6,146 nt of DNA from Betaproteobacteria bacterium. GTDB lineage: Bacteria; Pseudomonadota; Gammaproteobacteria; Burkholderiales; Burkholderiaceae. A program made the position numbers and the translations under genes. Every line of letters begins with the position of its first letter. Positions within the stretch are counted from its first letter, which is position 1. The notes beneath the pieces were generated by a model. The model had not been told where the DNA came from and did no database searches. It saw only the letters and a list, made by a program, of their open reading frames with translations. This document shows, one piece after another, positions 1-5,468 of the stretch. The DNA lies in assembly GCA_013205155.1 (NCBI GenBank), contig JABMMT010000004.1, positions 1-6,146 on the forward strand, in the 5' to 3' direction.

Positions 1-160
1 CATTTCCACCATTGCAAGCCCTCTTAGACTCAAGAGTACTCCACCAGAATATAAGCGCCCTCCCCCCAAGTTAGGAGATTCAAACTTTGAAATTCTGAAC
101 CAACTTTTAGGTTACTCGGAAGAGTCAATAGAGCAACTGAAGAAAGAAAAAATAATATAA
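1..160 (+). CDS. Class III (CaiB/BaiF) CoA-transferase, C-terminal end only
   Basis: This is the 3' end of a gene that starts left of the window. The frame runs from base 2 to a TAA at 158..160 and gives 52 residues. The piece contains SPLRLKSTPPEYKRPPPKLG followed by an EILNQLLGYS-type helix. This matches the usual C-terminal tail of family III CoA-transferases (SP-x-RL-x-x-TPP-x-Y, PP-x-LG, then a helix ending LGYS-x-x-x-I-x-x-L). The complete CoA-transferase at 1451..2650 ends in the same way (PPLLGEHTEHVLETWLGYG), which supports the call. Family members move CoA between carboxylic acids in the cytoplasm; this one's substrate cannot be read from the tail. It converges on the - strand operon, with 28 bp between the two stop codons. 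The catalytic Asp and the N-terminal domain lie outside the window, so it cannot be said whether the gene is intact. Confidence 0.8.
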   Translation, partial: ISTIASPLRLKSTPPEYKRPPPKLGDSNFEILNQLLGYSEESIEQLKKEKII

Positions 161-170
161 AGATTAAATA

Positions 171-190
171 AGGTATTTGGGTTAATGCCT
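171..190. terminator. Weak hairpin between convergent genes, possible terminator
   Basis: AGGTATT (171..177) and AATGCCT (184..190) form a 7-bp stem with a 6-base loop. In the + strand transcript the one imperfect pair is a G-U wobble; in the - strand transcript it is an A-C mismatch. A second pair of arms, AAGGTA (170..175) and TACCTT (194..199), overlaps it. The hairpin overlaps the last bases of the enoyl-CoA hydratase stop codon. Downstream on the - strand the sequence is T-rich (TATTTAATCTTT) but has no clean U-run, and on the + strand there is only TTT. It lies where a terminator for both convergent transcripts would be expected, but the structure is poor by intrinsic-terminator standards. 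Confidence 0.25.
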
Positions 191-965
191 ATCTACCTTT
201 AAAAATTGCTCTTCTTTTTTCAAAATGTGCTAGCAAGCCCTCACTGTAGTCTTCTGTAGATTCGAGCGGTCTACGCATCATTTGATCAACCTTAACAGCT
301 TCATCAAAAGGAATATCTGCACCATCATTAATCGATTTTTTAATAGCGGCTAAACCTAGTGGGCTGGTCGTTTCAATTCCGTTAACAAATTCTTGAGCTT
401 TATTCATTAACTGATCTTTGGAAGCAATGGCATTGATAATGCCTAAATTCAAAGCTTCAACTGCCTCAATTCGTCTTGCGGTAAAAAATAACTCTTTGGC
501 CTTCGCTTGCCCAATAATTCTTGGCAACATTACTGCTCCGCCACCCCCAGGATATGCTCCCAAAGTCATCTCGGGCCAACCAAATTTAGATTCTGGCGTT
601 GCGATTCTTAAATCACAATATAGCGCGAGCTCAAAACCGCCACCTAAGCACCAGCCATTAATGGCTGCAATAACAGGTAGCGAAGAATTTCTAATTGCTT
701 CATTAAGATGAAATAGTGATCTGCTCTGCTCCCATTTCTGATCGGGATTTAAATGACGTCGCTCTTTCAGATCGGTGCCAGCGCAAAATGCCTTATCACC
801 AGCACCAGAAATAATAATTGCACGTATTGTTTCATTTTTACCCGCATTTAATACAGCAGATAAGAGTGAGTTTGCCAACTCGCTCGACATGGCATTCATG
901 GACTCAGGGCGATTCATCTCTAATACTAGCGAGCTACCATTAATGGTACTTAACAAAACACTCAT
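189..965 (-). CDS. Enoyl-CoA hydratase/isomerase (crotonase) family protein
   Basis: A 258-residue cytoplasmic crotonase-fold protein, the normal full length for the family. Members hydrate trans-2-enoyl-CoA to 3-hydroxyacyl-CoA or carry out related acyl-CoA isomerisation. Visible landmarks are the CoA/oxyanion loop FCAGTDLKE (residues 60-68), the signature AAINGWCLGGGFELAL (100-115) with oxyanion-hole Gly109, and FGWPEMTLGAYPGGGG (128-143). Both glutamates used by classical hydratases are present (Glu112, matching rat Glu144, and Glu132, matching Glu164), which favours true hydratase chemistry. The C-terminus, EDYSEGLLAHFEKRRAIFKGR in general form, is the usual ED-x-x-EG...F-x-EKR-x-P-x-F-x-GR tail. 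The ATG start has a good Shine-Dalgarno GAAGG (973..977) seven bases upstream. It is the last gene of the tight - strand operon, 15 bp after the MaoC gene. Substrate is unknown; other crotonase activities (isomerase, decarboxylase) cannot be ruled out. Confidence 0.9.
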   Translation of the reverse strand: MSVLLSTINGSSLVLEMNRPESMNAMSSELANSLLSAVLNAGKNETIRAIIISGAGDKAFCAGTDLKERRHLNPDQKWEQSRSLFHLNEAIRNSSLPVIAAINGWCLGGGFELALYCDLRIATPESKFGWPEMTLGAYPGGGGAVMLPRIIGQAKAKELFFTARRIEAVEALNLGIINAIASKDQLMNKAQEFVNGIETTSPLGLAAIKKSINDGADIPFDEAVKVDQMMRRPLESTEDYSEGLLAHFEKRRAIFKGR

Positions 966-980
966 ATAAATACCTTCGTT

Positions 981-1424
981 TTATCCAATATGGACTCTAA
1001 TATTGGTTGCTATCGCAACTAGTTCACCCTTTTGATTGGTGCATGTCACTTCAGAAATAATTTTCTTTTTAACAGCATCTATAGAGCTTACTTTATAGAG
1101 AGTGGTAATTGTGTCACCAAAACGCACTGGCTTTAAGAAACGAACGCGGTCATATCCCTGAGAAACAGTCCGGCCAAGATACATTTTGGCAGAGGCTGCA
1201 GACATAAATCCAAGCATCAGCGTTCCATGAGCAACGCGCTCTCCATATGCACCTTTCGACATGAATTCAGCATCCACATGATTAGGAGAAAAATCTCCAG
1301 TAATTCCAGCATATAAATAGACATCTGACTCAGTAACAGTTTTAGTAAAGCTTGAGCTCATTCCAACCTTTGCATTGGAAAACGGATCTATATCGCTAGA
1401 GTCGATATTTTTATTCTCAGACAT
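981..1424 (-). CDS. MaoC-like (R)-specific enoyl-CoA hydratase, hot-dog fold
   Basis: A 147-residue single hot-dog domain of the MaoC/PhaJ family, which adds water to enoyl-CoA substrates in the cytoplasm. The hydratase-2 motif is clear: YAGITGDFSPNHVD (residues 38-51). Asp44 and His49 have the five-residue spacing of the catalytic Asp31/His36 pair of Aeromonas PhaJ. The motif continues with GERVAHGTLMLGF (61-73), as is typical. The Asn of the classical GDxNP motif is Ser46 here, a common variant in MaoC-domain proteins. Residues 1-25 are a polar leader before the fold. The ATG has a strong but close Shine-Dalgarno (AGGGG, 1429..1433, four bases away). An ATG four bases further upstream is out of frame. 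It lies 26 bp after the CoA-transferase and 15 bp before the crotonase. It may act on the CoA ester made by the CoA-transferase; mesaconyl-CoA or itaconyl-CoA hydratase-like roles are possible but not shown. Confidence 0.88.
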   Translation of the reverse strand: MSENKNIDSSDIDPFSNAKVGMSSSFTKTVTESDVYLYAGITGDFSPNHVDAEFMSKGAYGERVAHGTLMLGFMSAASAKMYLGRTVSQGYDRVRFLKPVRFGDTITTLYKVSSIDAVKKKIISEVTCTNQKGELVAIATNIRVHIG

Positions 1425-1450
1425 ACATCCCCTAATAAATTTTATTAAAA

Positions 1451-2650
1451 CTAACCAAATACTTTCTTTTCTCGAAGACTAGCAATCTCTGCATTGCCAT
1501 AACCCAACCATGTCTCTAATACATGCTCTGTATGTTCACCTAATAATGGTGGAGCAATCCATTCGCCAGCAGATTCAAAAGCAGAGTACTTAACTGCAGG
1601 TCCAATTGTTGGAATCTTTCCATAACTTGGATGCTCAAGATGACCGAGCATTTTTCTATGAAGTACCTGTGTATTCTCAAAAACTGCTTTTATATCATTC
1701 ACTGGCGCACATGGAACGCCAGCTTTTTCTAATTTTTGCATTAACTCATTGGTGTGGTACTTTTTTACTTCGCTATCCAGGATTGCATATAGATCGTTAC
1801 GATTTTGTGTTCTACCAGCCAAATTTGCATAACTAGGATTGACTATCAAATCATCCCTATCTAATGCGTGCATAAACTTCTCATAGAGGTTTTGAATCGC
1901 AGCTCCGATTACCAGCCACCCATCATTAGTTTCAAATGCTTTATATGGAACAGCCTGCGGATGCTCAGACCCCCATTTTTGTGGAATGCTACCAAACATT
2001 AAGTAATCTAAACCTACATTCGCCAAAAAGGCAACCTCACCCTCTAGCAAGCTAGTTTCAATTTTTTGACCCTTACCAGTATTGCTTCGATGAAATAAAG
2101 CGGCCAGAATTCCAGATTGAGTGTTCATACCAGCAACAATATCAAAGGCTGAAGTGCCAAGTTTTACCGGTGCCCCACCATGCTCACCAGTGATACTCAT
2201 ATATCCACCAACAGCTTGGATAGTTAAATCAAATGCGCCTTTTTCGCTTTCAGGGCCATCAGCACCGTACCCAGATAAAGATGCATAAATGAGTTTGGGA
2301 TTTTTTTTACTTAGTGATTCGTAATCCAAGCCTAATTGCGTCATCACTTCTGGGCGAAAATTTTCAACGATGATATCGGCTTTACTTGCTAATTGTTGTG
2401 CAAGCAACTTACCCTCTGGAGTGCGCATATTAATAGCACAGGAATACTTATTCCTGTTTGTTGCATAAAATGTAACTCCACTATCGTGAAAAAATGGTGG
2501 TCCTTGAGTGCGAATTGGATCACCCTCATTAGGGCCCTCAATTTTAATAACTTCTGCGCCAAGATCCCCTAAAAGCATAGTACAGTAGGGCCCGGCTAGC
2601 ATCCTAGTAAAGTCGAGGACCTTAATTCCACTAAGTGGTTTATTGCTCAT
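1451..2650 (-). CDS. Class III (CaiB/BaiF) CoA-transferase
   Basis: A 399-residue, full-length family III CoA-transferase, which transfers CoA from a donor (often succinyl-CoA or an acyl-CoA) to a free carboxylic acid through enzyme-bound anhydride and thioester intermediates. The N-terminus has the family pattern LSGIKVLDFTRMLAGP followed by LLGDLGAEVIKIE (residues 6-38). NRNKYSCAINM (65-75) and ADIIVENFRP (91-100) follow. Asp170, in KLGTSAFDIVAGMNTQSG (163-180), sits where the nucleophilic Asp169 of formyl-CoA transferase lies, just before the ILAALFHRSNTGKGQ helix-turn (181-195). The tail is PPLLGEHTEHVLETWLGYG. The ATG is the natural start, since LSGIKVLD begins at residue 6, though only a weak GTGAG-like site precedes it. 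It lies 31 bp after the flavoprotein gene and 26 bp before the MaoC gene. An A8 run (T8 at 2301..2308 on the + strand) lies within it without breaking the frame. Donor and acceptor acids are unknown. Confidence 0.92.
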   Translation of the reverse strand: MSNKPLSGIKVLDFTRMLAGPYCTMLLGDLGAEVIKIEGPNEGDPIRTQGPPFFHDSGVTFYATNRNKYSCAINMRTPEGKLLAQQLASKADIIVENFRPEVMTQLGLDYESLSKKNPKLIYASLSGYGADGPESEKGAFDLTIQAVGGYMSITGEHGGAPVKLGTSAFDIVAGMNTQSGILAALFHRSNTGKGQKIETSLLEGEVAFLANVGLDYLMFGSIPQKWGSEHPQAVPYKAFETNDGWLVIGAAIQNLYEKFMHALDRDDLIVNPSYANLAGRTQNRNDLYAILDSEVKKYHTNELMQKLEKAGVPCAPVNDIKAVFENTQVLHRKMLGHLEHPSYGKIPTIGPAVKYSAFESAGEWIAPPLLGEHTEHVLETWLGYGNAEIASLREKKVFG

Positions 2651-2681
2651 TACCGTAGTCTCACTTATTTTTTAACCTACA

Positions 2682-4340
2682 TTACTCAATTGGAACTTTG
2701 AGACGATTCAATTCCCGCCCTTGGTTCATCATAAATCCAATATGATGAAGCCAAGAGGAATCATCACTATCAGGATAATCGATTCGACGATGCGCTCCTC
2801 TGCTTTCGGTTCTTTCCAAAGCCGCCTCAACAATCACTTGTGCAGTCAATAACATATGCTCAGCCTCCAATGCTCGTAGTGCATCAGGTAAGCTCTTGGC
2901 CTGAACCCCTTTATTTAAAAGTAATTGCAGATCCCCTAACTTTTTCTTCCCTTCTTTCAAGCCAGCCTCATCCCGTATAAGCCCAGCAGACAAAAGCATG
3001 GTGTCACATAATGCTTTTTTAATTTCTTCTGCCTTAATGCCTTCTACCTTATTAGACAAAGATGTAATTTTTTCTAATGCTGCGTGATGAATGGGATCCC
3101 AATTTCGCTTAGCCCCACTCTTTTTCAAACTAGCAGCTGATCGCCCAGCGATACCGCCTGACACGATGACATCACTTGCTCCATTGCCAGCTAAACGACT
3201 TGCTCCATGAACGCCTCCACTTGCTTCGCCTGCAGCATAAAAGCCTGGGATACCTGACCAATAATTTTTATCCACCTTAATCCCGCCCATGTGGCTGTGA
3301 GCTGCCGGTCTAATTCTTGGAAGATCCGTTAAAGGCTCCAATCCTGAGCTGCGTAATCGTTTGCAATGATGGATATAAGATTCTAATTTTTCTGGTGGCA
3401 CTTTAGTAGTGTCAAATAAGACAGTTCCATCAGGAAGCCCTCTGCCTTCATCGATCTCACGCTGTATGCATAGCGCCATCTTTGCTTTTTCAATTTTCGT
3501 TTCACCAAATTCAGGGTTATACCTAAACATGAAACGTTCACCTAGAGAATTCAGCAGATGAGCACCATCTCCTAACATTGCAGTTGGCATTTCCATGCCT
3601 TTAGCGCCCTCTGGATGTACGACCACTGTTGGTTCAAACTGCACAAACTCCATATCAATTAATGTTGCTCCAACTTGTAAAGCTAACGCATAAGAATCAG
3701 AAGCAACATCAGTTGGATAGGTGCTATCCGAATAAATAGCCCCTATTCCACCCATAGCCATAACAACTGCATTAGCATGGACCGCGAAGAATTCACCGGT
3801 ATGTTTTTTTGCAAGGATTGCCCCAACAACCTCATCGCCGTCTTTAAGGAGGCTAATGACTTTAACCCCTGATTGTTCCTTGACCCCAATGGCTTTACTT
3901 TGCTCTATCAACCCCTTAAGGGCGAGGCGTCCAATTCCATTAGGATGAAATACCGATCGAGGATAGGAATTACCGGATAGATGACGCTGAACAAATTTTT
4001 TGCCAACCCGCTCAAAGGGGATCCCAATAGACACTAATTCATTTAGAGCATCTATAGCACCCTCGGCGACTACAGAGACTAATTGACGGTCATTGAGACC
4101 ATATCCACCTTTGACTATATCGTCAAAGTAGACTTTGGGATTATCTCTTGGATCCGAATCACCCAAGGGCGCATTAAACCCAATGATGTACTGAGAAGCT
4201 CCGTGGGCTTGGTAGGCGACAATAACCTCTACACCAGAATTTCTAGCACTAACTGCAGCACGAAACCCTGCAAGACCGCCCCCCAAGACCAGTACATCTG
4301 TTTCTAAAACTTGAATAGAAAAATCTTGGTTTATTTTCAA
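2682..4340 (-). CDS. SdhA/FrdA-like FAD-dependent dehydrogenase/reductase
   Basis: A 552-residue flavoprotein of the succinate dehydrogenase/fumarate reductase superfamily, whose members interconvert C-C and C=C bonds beside carboxylates or carbonyls. The N-terminal dinucleotide fold has LVLGGGLAGFRAA (residues 17-29; Gly20, 22, 25). Family landmarks follow: FVQFEP (232-237), GDGAHLLNSLGERFM (257-271), HSHMGGIKVD (348-357), GFYAAGEASGGVHGASRLAGN (366-386, with Arg382), and the C-terminal domain RTESRGAHRRIDYP (510-523). The layout is that of SdhA or L-aspartate oxidase. Key residues differ by hand alignment: Glu236 for the FHP histidine, Lys285 for the proton-shuttle Arg, and no His at the flavin-attachment site near residue 48, suggesting non-covalent FAD. 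The start is TTG with an in-frame stop directly before it; no ATG precedes the FAD fold and no clear Shine-Dalgarno is seen. No iron-sulfur or cytochrome partner lies beside it. No signal peptide or membrane segment is apparent, so it is probably cytoplasmic. Substrate is unknown. Confidence 0.88.
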   Translation of the reverse strand: MKINQDFSIQVLETDVLVLGGGLAGFRAAVSARNSGVEVIVAYQAHGASQYIIGFNAPLGDSDPRDNPKVYFDDIVKGGYGLNDRQLVSVVAEGAIDALNELVSIGIPFERVGKKFVQRHLSGNSYPRSVFHPNGIGRLALKGLIEQSKAIGVKEQSGVKVISLLKDGDEVVGAILAKKHTGEFFAVHANAVVMAMGGIGAIYSDSTYPTDVASDSYALALQVGATLIDMEFVQFEPTVVVHPEGAKGMEMPTAMLGDGAHLLNSLGERFMFRYNPEFGETKIEKAKMALCIQREIDEGRGLPDGTVLFDTTKVPPEKLESYIHHCKRLRSSGLEPLTDLPRIRPAAHSHMGGIKVDKNYWSGIPGFYAAGEASGGVHGASRLAGNGASDVIVSGGIAGRSAASLKKSGAKRNWDPIHHAALEKITSLSNKVEGIKAEEIKKALCDTMLLSAGLIRDEAGLKEGKKKLGDLQLLLNKGVQAKSLPDALRALEAEHMLLTAQVIVEAALERTESRGAHRRIDYPDSDDSSWLHHIGFMMNQGRELNRLKVPIE

Positions 4341-4356
4341 TTATTACTAATAGAAT

Positions 4357-5370
4357 TTATTCGCCACGGATATTGGCATCCTTAATAACCCCAAGCCATT
4401 TAGCGGATTCAGACTTAAGAATAGATTGAAATGCCTCTGGCGTCATACTGCGAGGATCAGTTCCTTGAGCATTTAACTTTGCGGTAATTTCTGGTGAATT
4501 TGTAATTTTATTAAAAGCATTATTTAATTTCAAAATCACGTCATTTGGCGTACCAGCAGGTGCAACGAAACCAAACTGCCCGATAATTTCAAAATTAGGA
4601 TAACCAGATTCTGCTATTGTTGGCGTATCAGGCAATATAGAAGATCGCTTCAAACCAGTCACAGCAATTGGGCGAAGTTGACCTGCTTTAAAGTAAGGAG
4701 CCATTAAAAATACATTCTCAACGGTCATTTGAACTTGGCCACCTAATAAGTCAGCAATAGCAGGGCCTCCGCCTTTATAGGGTACGTGGACAATATCGGC
4801 TTTAACAGCAATCTTGAATAATTCAGCATTTAAATGGGTCACACTTCCAGTGCCTGCTGAACCATAATAAATAGTGCCAGGCTGTGCCTTAGCTAATGCA
4901 ATTAATTCAGAAATATTCTTTGCAGGTAAGTTTGGATTGACGGCAATGACATAGGGATTTGAGGCTACAAGCGCAACCCCGGAAAAATCTTTTACAGGAT
5001 CATAGCTAAGTTTTGGATAGATCCCAGCCGAAGCTGTATGGGGAACTGTATTAACGATAAGAAGTGTATAGCCATCTGGGGCTGATTTTGAAACACTTGC
5101 AGAACCCATCGAACCTCCTGCGCCGGAACGATTCTCAACAATCACTGACTGACCTAATACTTTAGATAATTCAGGTGCATACACTCTAGCTAAAACATCG
5201 TTTCCACCCCCTGGAGGATAGGGCACAACGATGCGTATCGGTTTACTAGGGTAAGTGTCTGCTAAAGCAGTTCCGAGGCTGAAACAAGATAGACATAGAC
5301 CGAAAAATATAAGTGCTATTTTTTTATAAAACTTTAGTTCGTAAAAGTTAGTCATTGAGTAACCTTTCAT
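4357..5370 (-). CDS. Bug-family (TctC-like) periplasmic solute-binding protein
   Basis: A 337-residue Bug-family receptor, the periplasmic component of tripartite tricarboxylate transporters, which bind small carboxylates and related solutes. A Sec signal peptide is visible: basic KKIA (16-19), a hydrophobic core to about residue 33, and cleavage after ALA at residue 37, giving a mature protein starting DTYPSKPIR. There is no lipobox. Family motifs are IRIVVPYPPGGGNDVLAR (45-62), GQSVIVENRSGAGGSMG (73-89), APDGYTLL (97-104), VPYKGGGPAIADLLGGQ (196-212) and FGFVAPAGTPNDV (266-278). Residues 38-337 are the usual two-lobe length. The start used is the ATG with AGGA (5376..5379) five bases upstream. 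Met6 (5353..5355) has its own AAAGG (5363..5367) seven bases away and is an equally good start. TctA/TctB membrane subunits are absent from the window, which is usual for Bug genes in Burkholderiales. Its gene is 16 bp before the flavoprotein gene, suggesting the ligand feeds that pathway. Confidence 0.92.
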   Translation of the reverse strand: MKGYSMTNFYELKFYKKIALIFFGLCLSCFSLGTALADTYPSKPIRIVVPYPPGGGNDVLARVYAPELSKVLGQSVIVENRSGAGGSMGSASVSKSAPDGYTLLIVNTVPHTASAGIYPKLSYDPVKDFSGVALVASNPYVIAVNPNLPAKNISELIALAKAQPGTIYYGSAGTGSVTHLNAELFKIAVKADIVHVPYKGGGPAIADLLGGQVQMTVENVFLMAPYFKAGQLRPIAVTGLKRSSILPDTPTIAESGYPNFEIIGQFGFVAPAGTPNDVILKLNNAFNKITNSPEITAKLNAQGTDPRSMTPEAFQSILKSESAKWLGVIKDANIRGE

Positions 5371-5375
5371 TTAAG

Positions 5376-5379
5376 TCCT
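5376..5379 (-). promoter_or_regulatory. Shine-Dalgarno AGGA for the solute-binding protein
   Basis: AGGA on the - strand lies five bases before the first ATG (5368..5370) and supports that start. The site directly abuts the inverted repeat at 5380..5405, so a hairpin there could affect ribosome access. A second candidate, AAAGG (5363..5367), serves the alternative start Met6. Both starts give a valid signal peptide, so the mature protein is the same. Confidence 0.55.
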
Positions 5380-5405
5380 GCGATTGTCTCATCGACGACA
5401 ATAGC
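5380..5405 (-). promoter_or_regulatory. Inverted repeat upstream of the operon, candidate operator or 5' hairpin
   Basis: On the - strand the arms read GCTATTGTC and GACAATCGC, separated by 8 bases (GTCGATGA). They pair at 8 of 9 positions, with a perfect core of ATTGTC/GACAAT. The repeat ends at the Shine-Dalgarno of the solute-binding gene. The upstream arm overlaps an extended -10-like TGCTATTGT (5398..5406), though no convincing -35 lies 16-18 bases further up. No T-run follows it, so it is not a typical terminator for the nitroreductase gene. It may be a repressor or activator site for the catabolic operon, or a leader hairpin. The class of regulator cannot be told; the spacing does not fit a symmetric T-N11-A LysR box. 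Confidence 0.35.
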
Positions 5406-5416
5406 ACAGGAGATAA

Positions 5417-5445
5417 GCGTACGCGGTGTTACATCGGGGAAACCC
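5417..5445. repeat. Two short palindromes in the intergenic gap
   Basis: GCGTACGC (5417..5424) is a perfect 8-bp palindrome. GGGAAACCC (5437..5445) is a 3-base-spaced inverted triplet, lying inside ACTAGGGTTTCCCC when read on the - strand. Both lie in the 98-bp gap between the nitroreductase stop and the solute-binding start, upstream of the candidate operator. Short palindromes of this size can arise by chance, but their clustering in the only sizeable spacer fits a control region. Confidence 0.2.
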
Positions 5446-5468
5446 TAGTCCTAAATTAATCGGCCCAC

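Noticed and set aside
418..711. Open frame on the + strand, 97 codons
   Set aside because: It lies wholly antisense to the conserved crotonase core. Its product shows no recognisable motif and consists of the reverse reading of the GGG/PGGGG region (poly-proline).
775..969. Open frame on the + strand, 64 codons
   Set aside because: Antisense to the N-terminal part of the crotonase gene, with no family resemblance; a shadow frame.
981..1424. Ser46 in place of Asn in the GDxNP hydratase motif, as a sign of lost activity
   Set aside because: GDFSP is a common variant among MaoC-domain proteins, and the catalytic Asp44/His49 pair is intact.
1606..1836. Open frame on the + strand, 76 codons
   Set aside because: Antisense to the CoA-transferase C-terminal half, with no support for translation.
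2301..2308. A8/T8 homopolymer in the CoA-transferase, possible frameshift or phase-variation site
   Set aside because: The frame on both sides encodes conserved family motifs continuously, and no alternative product or slippery-site companion structure was seen.
4083..4307. Open frame on the + strand, 74 codons
   Set aside because: Antisense to the FAD-binding N-terminus of the flavoprotein, with no motif.
4357..5370. Solute-binding protein as a lipoprotein, because of the cysteines at residues 26 and 29
   Set aside because: Neither cysteine has a lipobox (no Leu at -3 with a small residue at -1), while ALA before Asp38 is a good signal peptidase I site.
5380..5405. The inverted repeat as an intrinsic terminator of the nitroreductase gene
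   Set aside because: No T-run follows on the - strand (the next bases are AGGACTTAAATG, the ribosome site and start of the next gene), and it lies more than 60 bp after the stop codon.
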